DNA of 64,000 bases from Hirudinaria manillensis (taxonomy: Eukaryota; Annelida; Clitellata; Hirudinida; Hirudinidae), in assembly GCA_034509925.1 (NCBI GenBank), contig CM067535.1, forward strand, positions 4,267,001-4,331,000, written 5' to 3'. The position numbers and the translations under genes are program-made. Positions 53,626-64,000 of this stretch are shown here, in pieces. How positions within the stretch are numbered: the first letter of the stretch is position 1; each line of letters begins with the position of its first letter. The notes under the pieces were generated by a model. That model was not told the origin of the DNA, made no database searches, and saw only the letters and a list, made by a program, of their open reading frames with translations.

Positions 53626-56600
53626 TCAGAGATCAGTCAAAAGTACAGAGACGACCGAGTATTCGATGGTGCTCCTGGTGATGGATGAATTGATAACAAA
53701 ATGTAAATTAATAACTCCACTGACATAAATTAATGTAAATAAAACTGCAATTTGTAAATTCTATGACAAACTATAAAACATTCCATAATCTGATTAGACA
53801 GCCAAGTCTTGACAGTCTAACAGTAGATGATCATTAGGAATGGATTGGTCCGTCAAGGAAAGCTAACATTAAATAAGATGCCAAGATCCTTTCCCGAACC
53901 TCGGGCAACCTGCTGCCTCAGGTCACAAAGGTATGAAAAGATACGTACCCATTGTATCTGCTGGCAAAGACCTGGGCGTGCTGCGGCAGGTGGAATCTGA
54001 TCTCGGCCTTCTCCTCTAAAAGGTTCATCTGGAGGCTCTGAATCAAATATTTAAGAGATTGATGGCAGCTCTTGCAAAAAACTGGGATGATGCAACATCA
54101 ATTAAGAAATAAAGCAACTCACAATTCAATGTATAATATTTTACGTCATAGCAATCATGAAACATAATAACAATAATATATTATATATAATTACTATTTG
54201 ATGTGCCACATACTGTGCATCTACTAATTGATCCAGGAAATCTCGATAAAATCCTCAGATTGGAACGCGAATCAAAAATTATGACCGCCATCTTTAATGG
54301 TTGTCGCATTAAACTCGAACCAAGAATAATGTAATATAATATATTATAGACCGACATTGCAGCAGGACGGGGTCTTTTAAATCTAAAAGCAGCAAATTCG
54401 ATCCAATTGGCAAACTAGAATGAGCAATCTCAGGAACATTTGGCAGAGTTCCGTCATTTGCCTCCAACAACTATTTTATTAACAATAGATTGCCAGATAC
54501 CTTTGAGAAAAACTGTTAAATGTTAAACATTTCCGACCACCCGGATGCAACAACAATTAATCATCATCCTGGATATTCACCTGGATGGGTCCGATTTTTT
54601 CAGCAAGACTCCTTAGCTGAGAATACTTCGTGGTGGGGGCCAATCCGGACACTATGACGGTGCTGGCCAAATTTGGCGCTCCAGAGTTCGAACCCAAGAA
54701 TCTCGGGTGAGCGGCCACTGCCGAAGGGACGGGCATGGTGCCGGGAACCACGAGGGGGGGCACGGAGGACAGCTGGGGCGGGACGAGGAGTTTGGTCTCG
54801 TGGGCCGATGGCATCTGCACGATCCTGCGATCCTTCATGACTCCGGGCTCGTCTTTTGGCACGACCTGCTTGGTCACCTCTTTGACGGCAACGGGCAGGG
54901 GAATTCCCTTGCTCTTCATGTGCTGCAACAATGCTTTGTATTGTGACTTTGTCATGAGAACCTTCTTCATTGGCTTCGACAAAGAGACTTTGCTTGCCAT
55001 CTCTTCCTCAGGTACGGCTTTAACCGCTTCCCCTGTGCAACTGGCTTTGGGCATGACGAGGGATGTTGTGGATGGAACTGGAGCCTGAGTCGATGGCGTT
55101 ACAATGGACAGAGAATCGGTGCTCTTTCTCCTCATCTGTGCCTGCATCTGCCTGCTTTCCTCTTTCTTTTTCATAACTATCTCTCTCACTTTCTTCTGCT
55201 TCTCCAGAGCCTTCATGAGCTCAAAGTCCTTGTACTGGTTGTCTCCAGCAAGAGATACCAAATTGCTGTCGGTTGCGAGGACACTGCGATGTTGCTGATC
55301 TTGGAAGTCGCTGCGTGCTATTACCTTTCTGTTGCTTGTCCTGACAAGCTTCGTCGGATTTTCCGCTCCTGATGACCCCGGCGAACTGCTCCTCTTTTGG
55401 GAATTTCCGACAGGCTGGTTGGAACCAGCATTATCCATTCTTTGAGGCTGAGAAACTTTGGAAGGAACCTGAACTGGCTTGGCAAACCTAGCAGCCCTCT
55501 TTGCCAATTTCTCTGCCTCCTCGAGTTCTAACTCATTAGTCGTCTTCTCTGCAGGTTTCTGTTGCAAAGACACGTTGTTTGGCAGAGCATTGTTCAGTCT
55601 ATTACCGGTTTTATTTTTGTTTCCCGTCTGTCTCAGAACGACAGTTTCTATCGGTCGTCCAACAAAGTCCGTTGACATGGGCAAGGGGCCCATTCCCACC
55701 TGAGGCAAGCCGCTTCCGGGTTGAAAACTGTTGGGTCTGACCAATTGAAGATGATTCTGTTGGTGTAACTGGGGCACATTTCCTCTCATAGGGACGAGAC
55801 CTCCAGCATTAAATGGCAGACCGGGACGATTGATTGGCACCATTACGCCAATGGGCTGGTGGATGAAATTAGTTGGTGGCTGCTGCTGTGGAGGGGGAAC
55901 ATTTAAATTGAGGGGGGGAAGTTGACTGGTCTGGCTGAACATCCCTGGCTGAAGATGGGCTGGAAGAGAAGGACAGCCAATTACCTGTATTGGCTGATTA
56001 TGTTGCTGGGCAATGGCTCTGGGTCCTTCCATATTGGGAAGGGTTGAAGGCATCATTATTTGATGGGCTGCTCCACCACCCTGGTTTATGACCTGGAGGC
56101 CTGACATCTCTCCAGATTGATTATAAACAGGGTGTTGAGATGGTCTGGGATGGACCAATCCTGCTTGAAGCTGGGAATTTACAATGGACATACCAGTCCC
56201 GGATCTAATTGTTGATTGACCATCAGCAATGGTTGATGGAGAAGTTTGAGGAAGCAAAACACAAGGTGCCCTAAGCCTGTGGTCTGAGCTCTGGAACCTA
56301 TTGATTGGCAACTGTGGTGATACCTTTGATGAATTTTTATTTCTAATTGCATTCAGTGGCTGAATGGCTTGACCTTGTGTCCTCTGCCTTAGTTGATGCC
56401 GAAAGCTTCCATCCAACATCATTAAATTCACAGCCACATTGGCAAGACTCTGTGCAAAGCCACCAGAGTTGTTGGCAGCTGACAACCTTTGCTGGATGAA
56501 GTGAAGATTGAGTGGTGGCGGAGGCCTCAACAGTCCCATAGGCTGCCTCAGAAGTCCCCTCTGGTCAGAGAATTGTTTGCATTGTTGTGAGACAGGCTGA

Positions 56601-57528
56601 TGTCTCTTTTGTTGGAGAAAATCATTCCTGTTGTTACGTCTATCTCTATGTTTCTGACCCTTTTGTTGGAATTCCTTGATCTTCTTTTCATCCTCTTTGC
56701 TAATTTCCAGTGTATCAGGGATGATTCTAGAGGCTGTGCTTGGGATATTCAGGGCCTTCCTCTCAGATATGAATCTACTACGAGTTCTAGAGTTCTCATC
56801 ATCTGCATCATCCTCATCCTCTTCATAATCCAGTTCTTCTTCGTCATCATCACCATCATCTTTCAACTTCCTTTCTTCTGACTCTTCTGCTGCCTCCACT
56901 TCAAACTCCATCTCTGCATCATGAAGATTTATCTCAAACTCGGTTCCAGTCTTGGGTTTTTCATGCAGGTCTTCATTGATCTGTGGCTCCTCCTCAACAA
57001 GTGTGTTGAAAGTTTCGACATCTTGCAAAGATGTGCTAGATGAGCTGGCATTGACATGTCTTCCAGAGTTATCACCTGCACTGTCATCAAAGACATCATC
57101 TTCACTGCCTTCTGATCGGTTGTTCACGGGAGTATTGGAATGTAGAACAGGATTCTGTTCTTTGAAACAATCTTCATCAAGTGAGGCATCATTATCGGAT
57201 GATCCTAGCAATTCATCTTCATTATATTTGTCTATGTCCTGGATATGAGAAGTTAATATTTCAAGTTTCTAATTTTATACTAAAGCCACATTTGCATAAC
57301 CATTGTAAATGATTAATAACAAAAAAAAATAAATCAACCTTCCCAAAAGTGAACGCAGCTTCACCTAATAGTTCGTCGTCACTGAAATCAATAACAGACA
57401 ATTTTCATTAAACAAAATATGGAAAAACCTTTGATGTTACTAATTACCGGTCAGGGCAAAACGTAACGGCGATGTTAAATGTATCCTTACCTATCCCAAG
57501 AAGGTCTTTTTCTGTCGATTTTTGCCAT
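53626..57528 (-). CDS. RBM33: RBM33-like RNA-binding protein, five exons
   Basis: RBM33 binds m6A mRNAs with ALKBH5 and takes part in RNA export. Exons 57491-57528, 57339-57381, 54581-57238, 53949-54037 and 53626-53674 join in frame to 958 residues. N-terminus: MAKIDRKRPSWDSDDELLGE and DIDKYNEDELLGSSDND, the acidic DELLG repeats of the family. An acidic block (DDDEEELDYEEDEDDADDEN) is followed by the signature SERKALNIPSTASRIIPDTL-EISKEDEKKIKEFQ and an RNA-basic patch (KHRDRRNNRND). Then a long Pro/Gln/Asn-rich disordered middle, a charged helix (LMKALEKQKKVREIVMKKKE), and a C-terminal RRM from ASTVIVSGLAP through the last three exons (AEIRFHLPQHAQVFASRYNG; STIEYSVVSVLLTDL). Reading through the donor at 54580 instead gives a short VNIQDDD end that cuts the RRM in half. 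Divergent from the zinc-finger gene. Confidence 0.82.
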
Positions 57529-57931
57529 ATTCTTTTACGTAATTATTAGATGACTATAATCATATAAAAATCCTGCCAAATTGTTTGTAATACATAAACT
57601 GTTAGCGAAGTTAATGGAAATGGCCAAAATTAATCCAATATTAGCTGCTTGCGTCGAATCCCATAGCCAAGAACTAGTAATTCGTCCCATCAATAAATAA
57701 CAAAGATACGCAATATATATGCAATAAAAAAAGTATTAAGTGTAAGGTTAATATTTTATATTATATTATATTCATTTAACATTCTTAAATCTATAAAAAA
57801 TAATTTGAAGCGTGTTGCTTCACGTGCGTTCAAAGTTGCTTTTCCTCTCGTCTGCTTCTTTTGCCAAATGTTTTGAAGTGGGTTTCTGGATTAGGCGGCT
57901 GGAGTCTATCTGGCTGTTGCTGGCGCTGATC
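57529..57931. promoter_or_regulatory. Divergent intergenic region, probable bidirectional promoter (RBM33 / zinc-finger gene)
   Basis: 403 bases between opposite start codons; contains the 5' UTRs of both genes. No specific motif named. Confidence 0.45.
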
Positions 57932-60900
57932 ATGTCCCTCGTCAAAACCGATTTGCTATTAACTACTTTAATTGAAATACAGGAAAAGGTGCAGTTTTTC
58001 TTAAGAAGAGTCTGATTGTATAACTTTCTAGTTAGAGCAGCATCTCGCATTCTATAAATTAGTTTATTAACTTGTGCATTTCAGATAACTCTCCTGGAAC
58101 AAGAGCTAAAAATACAATCTATCTTCATTTCAATTGATTCCAATGGCATATTTTACACTCATGCGTCATCGAAATATAAAGATTTCACCGATAAGAGTAG
58201 CGAAATGTACCGAGTTTTGGTCTCCGGTAAACTTTTATATCAATATAGTGTCCATTCAGCACAACTTAGTAAGAATCACATTGAAAAACTCTGATATTTC
58301 AGATTTTTGGAGAAGACTGCCTAGCAAAAAAGTTGAATCAGAAGTTCCAGAATTTGGCAACATCTTCGCACTGCAGAATGAATGTGGCAGAAAAAATTAT
58401 GATGATTTGGTACCAAATGATAGGATAGACATGGATCTCAAAGCAAGCAGTGAGGAAATCAGTGATGTCAGTGAATAAAAGTCTTTTTTATATTTTATGC
58501 TTAGTGCCATGGATGTTATTATTCTAATTTAAAATAATTGATTAATTGATTTTTTAATTACTATTCATTGTTAAATGTACCCACCACCATTTTAGGATAT
58601 GCCCCTATTAGGTGTCAGAGGCATTCTCCAAAATGATGTCGAATTGTCAACATTGGCTTCAGAAGAAAGTTATGAGTCATGCCCTTGTTGCGAAACCATA
58701 TTGCCTGGGGAGGCTTTTATCAGGCAGCATGTTTCTCAGGTATATGCAGATTACATGCCTTTCAAATGTCCCCACTGTTTTTCCTTGTTTGCGCATGAAC
58801 CAGAACTTGAGAGTCACAAAAAGATTCACCAATGCAGATGCTTATTCCACTGCACTCTCTGCTCCAGAAACTTTGACAACAAAAGCAGTATCAAGAAGCA
58901 CAAACATCAGGCCATGTCAGGGGGATTAAAATCTGAAGACAAGCTTTCTCAAGAAAGGATCTTGGAAGTTGAGTTGCTTCTATGCAGATGGTGCGGTGAA
59001 ACATTTGAAACAGATTTCGAGAGACTGCAACATATGTCTGAACATCTCAGGATTGGCTTCAAATGCAAAAAATGCGAGGCCAGTTTTAAAACATGGAGAG
59101 TCCTCCGTGACCACTTGGCTCTCGTACACGCTGACTCATTGCCATTTCACTGTCAATTGTGCAGTGCAGCATTCAAGACAGCCTTATTGATGTGTCGCCA
59201 CATTAAAGAAGCACATCATAATGATGTGACAAATGGTGGCAATAATTTTTCTTCAGAGTTTAAAAGTTTGGGAAGGCATCCTGGAAATAATCAAACTGGT
59301 TTTAATAGAAGAGTTAAAAAGGAAACTCACTTGTGTTTCTCCTGTGGTAGGTGTTTCTATTCTGAGAAGACAATGGAGAGACATATGAGTCGGATTCATG
59401 GAAAGAATATTTCTTCTCCTAAGTCGAAAAACCACCCCACACAAGATCACCATTGCACCTCCACAAATGCCCAAATATCAGTTGATGATGTAAATTTGAC
59501 TTGTGCTCATTGCAATCAAAACTTTAAGGGAAACGGATGTCTTTGGACCCATTTTCAAAACAGCACTTGCTTTGCCCAGAAAACTAAATCCCCTGTGTTT
59601 ACAAGCTTGCCTGTTATCAAAGAAAATTTGGTAGGACTTGAAGCAGCAGTTGATTCTGGCCAAAATGCTTTCCCTACTGAGAAAGTATGCACTGATCCTA
59701 AATTGCTATCATCCTCACTTTTGAGAAAGAGAAAATCTTTCTGGAAAGAGAAGAATCAACCACAAGGGTTTAGCAATCTTTGTCATGTGTGTGGAAAAAA
59801 CTTCACACTGAGGCACTACCTTCAGCAGCACTTGGTCAGTCACTGGGACTGTCGTCCTTTTGAGTGTCAGCATTGCAAGAAAGGATTCAAACGTCGTTCC
59901 GTCTTGCTAGAACACATGGCTCTTCACTCGAACACTAAGCGATTTCATTGCAGGATCTGCCAGAAGATGTTCCGCTTTGCCTCCGTCCTGAGACAGCACG
60001 TGAAGGTGCACTCTTCCGAGAGGATGCACGATTGCAACGTTTGCCATAAGAAATTTAAATATTTGTCTGGTCTCAAGAGGCATCGATGTATGAATACTCT
60101 GAATGTTCTGACGACTTCCCCATTGCCACACCTGCCAAAGGATGACAGCAGGACCACAGTAGAGATGTCGCAAGAGGATAAGACAACTAGGGCTCTCCAA
60201 TTGAGCGATCCATCTAGACCATTTCATTGTCAGGTAGGTCAGCATTGTGGTGTGGACTTCTATTGCATTAAGTGTTTACTGAGCTGATGCAAAACTTCTT
60301 AAAATGAATACTTTGTCATTGACTTTAACATTTACGCCACCAAAAAAAGCTCTGCTTCAAAAGATTCCGCCTTCAGAAGGATCTGAGCAAACATGCCCGA
60401 GTGCACAGCGAGGAAAGGCCGTTTGTCTGTCAGTCGTGCCACAAGTCTTTTAAGCACCCCTCGTCTCTTAAGCAACATCAATCTGTTCACAGTGACATCA
60501 GACCCTACAGCTGCAAATGTTGTTCAAAGAAGTTCAAGAATGTCTCCGGATTGAAGGAGCACATGGACAAGAACAGATACAAGTGAGTGGACAACTAAAT
60601 ATTTTTGTAGACAAATGTCACTGCATTAGTTGGTCTATTAAAACTGAGCCACGAATTTGCATATTTGTAATGTATGACGAATAACATTTTCTTGAAAGAG
60701 AATTGCAATTAATTAACATTTTAGACTAATTACATATGCAGTGAAGATATTATAAATGTGAAGGAATTGTTCGGCTCTAAATAATGAAGCCAACCGGTTC
60801 GCTACGAACCACAAATCGTGACACATGACATAGAATGTTAACAGAAATTGTTAGGTCAACAGCTATGCCTGAATATTGTCGCTCCTCTCAAAGGTGTTCA

Positions 60901-61284
60901 GGATGTGGAAAGCAATACGTACGCAAGAAGAGTCTCGTATCTCACATGGTTGCTTGCAAGAATCGGCCTGATGGCAAAAGTCGTCAAGAACCAAGACCAG
61001 TCCTGCAAAACTTGGCAGGAGATGAAACCGCAACAACCGATCCCAGGCTAGAGGTATCAAGTGTCAGGGCACATGACCCCTCCCCTCGTGCCATTTTGTT
61101 GGAAGGTCCACAGCTCCCAGCATTATCCCTACCCACACAATTCTTTCTAAAACCTATATTGCCAAAACTGCAGATGACCCTCTCATCCAAAAATGATGAC
61201 ATTAATGGCAATAGTTCCAGTCTGGCCTGCCTGCCCTTGACCAAACTCTGGCTCTGGGGCAACAATGACAGTTCATCACCTTAG
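57932..61284 (+). CDS. Poly-C2H2 zinc-finger protein (about 16 fingers), six exons
   Basis: Likely DNA-binding transcription factor. Exons 57932-57988, 58085-58226, 58303-58466, 58596-60233, 60350-60582 and 60894-61284 give about 874 residues. Residues 1-121 form a non-finger N-terminus (MSLVKTDLLLTTLIEIQEKI, FISIDSNGIFYTHASSKYKD). Exon 4 carries about twelve C2H2 units (for example CPHCFSLFAHEPELESHKKIH, CQHCKKGFKRRSVLLEHMAL-H, CRICQKMFRF). A thirteenth finger is split by an intron between its two cysteines (FHCQ|LCFKRF). Two more follow (CQSCHKSFKHPSSLKQHQSV-H; CKCCSKKF), and a final one is split after the Tyr-Lys (YK|CSGCGKQY). Several fingers are degenerate or have unusual spacing (CFSCGRC). 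The tail is Pro/Ser/Leu-rich. The acceptor at 60349 follows an A-run rather than pyrimidines, so that join depends on finger continuity. Confidence 0.82.
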
Positions 61285-61543
61285 TCCTCTTTATGTGCCT
61301 ATGATTCAGAACAGTTGCAAAATTTGTTCCAATGGCCATTTATTATTGTTTTCTATTGTGTCAAAATCCATTCCAATGATCATAACTTGCATCTAAATTT
61401 TCATTACATAATAAAGATAGTCTCAGAATTTGAAATTCACAACAAAAATCAACAAAATGCTCAGCATGACAAACTCCTCCAGCCAGCATTCAAGAAGAAA
61501 AAAAAGAGAGAATATATTTACATGTGAAATGATCAAGACGTAA

Positions 61544-62443
61544 TCATTTCCAAAAGTTTGGATTTTGAGCTAGTCGCCTCTGGAAGTTGGAGAACCAGTT
61601 CTGAAGAGTGGATGCAGGGACGAATGTTTCGTTCACGCCCACGGGCATCTGCGAGGGAGTGACAGCAAAGGAAGAAGCATAGTTGAAAAAGCTCTCCAAC
61701 ATCTTCTGGCAGAATTCTTGGAAAGATGAAGTCTTAGAAGGCTCGGCTCCCGAAGCACAAGTCTGTTGGGCAATGGTTTCGAGGCTCTCGATGGATATTC
61801 CGACCTGCATCATGTGACTGACGTGGTTCTGGAGTATGCCGAACGGGTGAGCTCCGTGCGCTTCGTCCGTACCTGTCGACGATATTGTGGATTAATAATA
61901 TTATTATTATTATAAATAAATACAAATGTTATTATTTGTGTGCCACCATTTGCAGAGAATCATCTGGTGCATTCATAAAAATCAAATCTCAAGCCAAACC
62001 TTACTAAATTCTGAACATGAGGGGGCTTATAATCTCAAAATCTTAAATTAAGTCCCAGAGCAACTAAAAGATTCTAACCTCTTTTGAGGTTGGCGACTTT
62101 AAAAATTGCGCTCGGTTTCTCATTTAGGATGTGGCCCAAAAGGTGCCACGCAGGTCCTTCCGATGACGGCCAGGAAAAGTAAACCGAACCACCTGTACCA
62201 GGTGGAAAAGCAATCGCTCCGGTCATGAAGACGACTATGTGGTTTACGTCGTCGGCATTCGGTATGTTGAAGACGAACTGGGTTTCGCTGACTTGTTGTA
62301 GGTCTGTTTGCACCTAGAATTCACGTCTAGCATTTACTTGTTTTGCTTGCGACTGTGTCAGTAACTAGCCGAGGCACGAATTGATTTAGAATTACAATAT
62401 TTAGTTTACTAACCAAGCGACCGGTGACCAGAACCGCAAACAT
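61544..62443 (-). CDS. HIKESHI: Hikeshi, nuclear import carrier for Hsp70, three exons
   Basis: Carries ATP-bound Hsp70 into the nucleus during heat stress by binding FG-nucleoporins. Exons 62414-62443 ([10 protein letters not shown]), 62079-62313 and 61544-61872 give 197 residues, the same length as human HIKESHI. Conserved blocks: the N-terminal MF-x-x-LV-x-[93 protein letters not shown] and the C-terminal [14 protein letters not shown]. The stop is 259 bases from the convergent zinc-finger gene stop. Confidence 0.96.
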
Positions 62444-64000
62444 TTCTAAAAATCAAATGATAGAAACGGCCCAAAATCTTTGAAGCCTTTATATAAGCTA
62501 CGAAGAATTGAAGCGAAAAGTTGAGAATGTTCTAAATAAGTTCACGTCTCTTAATTTCGCTCGATATATTTTTCCAGAGCTGCGATTTTATTTGCTAGAT
62601 AATTTGTGGTATTACTGGTAATAGTAATAGTTTTTAATATTTAATTTGATTGCATTTTATTTTGAAATTGTTTGACTTTTATAGTTAGCGCCTTGGAAAT
62701 TCTCCAAATTTTGTCTGCTCGTGAGATGTCACAGTTTTCCACATGGTGGGAAAACTTCATCTATAATTATTTTCTCATGCACACTTTTCAATTCACATAG
62801 TAAATTTACTTATTGCCATTTTTTACTTTTCGATACAAATTCAATTAATGTAACAAGTCATATCGGACCAAACGAGCTGCATTATCATTCATAAAATTTC
62901 AGCCGGCTTTAGTAAGCCTTCTATTAGTAGCTTTCAATGAATAATTATATCATAAAATCATCGCTTGGAGCAGGAATGTTGCTTGTACACCTGAGTTTAT
63001 TGATTGAGACGGAATCACCGGTTCTAGGCCTGAAAATAACTGAAGATTAATATGGAGGTTTGTATTTTGAATGTTTTGTTGCCATAATTACGATACGATT
63101 GGCATCCAAATGTGGAATTATGTAATTGATAATTAACTTTTAAGGTGAACTTAACCGAATTGTCTAAGGAATGTTCTGGATTATCAATACGAATGATTTC
63201 TGTTCTGAAGTTAAAAGTCACTAATTTATTATTCTCATCTTTTGTGACTCAATAATTCAAATTTTAAACCATATATTAGTGATCGACATTTTTTTCATTT
63301 TCCCGGCGTAATTGTAAGCTAATATTCCTGTGAAACTCTCTGGAATCATTAATAATTCGACATACAGATGTAAAACATCCATTACGAAGCAAGTGAAGCC
63401 TTAACGGTAACAGTAAAAATATGATCAATCCGATAAGTTTGTGGATTTTCAACTTGTTGTGTATCGATTAATAAATCAACCCATCGATTTTGGGCGCATT
63501 CTAATTTGACAAGACTAGCGTGTAAATTTTATGATCAACAATATGTTTCCTAACAAGGCTGAATTTATAAATGTGCCAGCCCCGACAAAACTGTGACACC
63601 TTTGGTCTATAGTTACCCACGGTCTTGCGTACCAACAGATTGTTTACGTCGGCTTTGATAACATTCCAGAGAATTTGTTGTTTCTTCTCGATGCCAATAC
63701 ATTCGAAATGAAATGGAGGTCATAAGTTTTGCAAAATGATTTGCTGGTGAGACTAGGTTTGAAAGTTTTATTCTGGGAAAGTTTTTGACAAGTCCGTTTT
63801 CAAGTTTTTTTCTCCGTTGACGTTCTCCGGACCTGGTCTGGTTCGTATCATCATGAGCCCTCACTTTGAAGTTTTGTCGAAGTCAATAAAGACATGCGGA
63901 AGCCTATATTTGACATAGTCGTTCTTGTAGTAAAATTTGTCGCTTTAACTTAGCACATAACTGAGTTACTTAATTTTTAAAGGACAATATGACGGACACG
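62444..64000. other. Intergenic DNA at the right edge, no recognised gene
   Basis: AT-rich. Minus-strand frames at 63024-63221 and 63613-63864 lack domains and convincing splice sites. The HIKESHI promoter should lie at the left end. Confidence 0.5.

Overview
This is an AT-rich, intron-dense stretch of nuclear DNA from an animal, most likely a non-vertebrate. Nearly every gene is split by short GT-AG introns (about 75-600 bases). The products are animal proteins: PDSS1, NOM1, an AFG2-type AAA ATPase, SPATA7, NFU1, DCTN4, MRPL17, RBM33, a C2H2 zinc-finger protein and HIKESHI, plus a Death-domain protein. The genetic code looks standard. The phylum cannot be fixed from the sequence. Exon models were built by hand from reading frame, splice sites and family resemblance; most join in frame, and uncertain joins are flagged.

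Layout: a long intronless partial ORF (1-1230, -); a single-trefoil ricin-B-type lectin (1780-2575, -); PDSS1 (4110-7306, +) converging on NOM1 (8091-13957, -); an AFG2-type AAA ATPase (14312-19913, -) divergent from SPATA7 (20362-24768, +); a 12.6-kb run of very small genes, all on the minus strand (25077-37723), interrupted by a decayed Tc1/mariner element (25611-27203); NFU1 (38858-40958, +) converging on DCTN4 (41581-45860, -); MRPL17 (46253-47255, +); a small unrecognised membrane protein (47443-47823, -); a Death-domain gene (48342-50088, -); a 3-kb gene-poor interval; RBM33 (53626-57528, -) divergent from a zinc-finger gene (57932-61284, +); and HIKESHI (61544-62443, -). The last 1.5 kb holds nothing recognisable.

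The most interesting region is the microprotein array. Seven of nine units share one plan: a 6-residue (once 17-residue) first exon, a 57-base (once 48-base) exon carrying a glycine-rich membrane segment with a G-x-Y-x-G-V-W-x-x-Q-x-Y motif, and one or two short charged exons. All their introns are in phase 0. The motif followed by I/V-P and a charged amphipathic tail resembles STMP1 (short transmembrane mitochondrial protein 1, DUF4535), normally a single-copy 47-residue microprotein. Copies differ in tail, charge and hydrophobicity. One has an in-frame stop and one has lost the hydrophobic character of the segment. Two neighbouring units (28.5-29.0 kb and 29.8-30.8 kb) share the strand and phase-0 exons but not the motif. 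This looks like an evolving local family of mitochondrial or membrane microproteins that automated annotation would probably miss, because every exon is 18-138 bases.

Other points: PDSS1, NFU1, MRPL17 and the STMP1-like family are all mitochondrial, but the genes are otherwise functionally mixed. Three gene pairs start head-to-head within about 400-450 bases and probably share bidirectional promoters.
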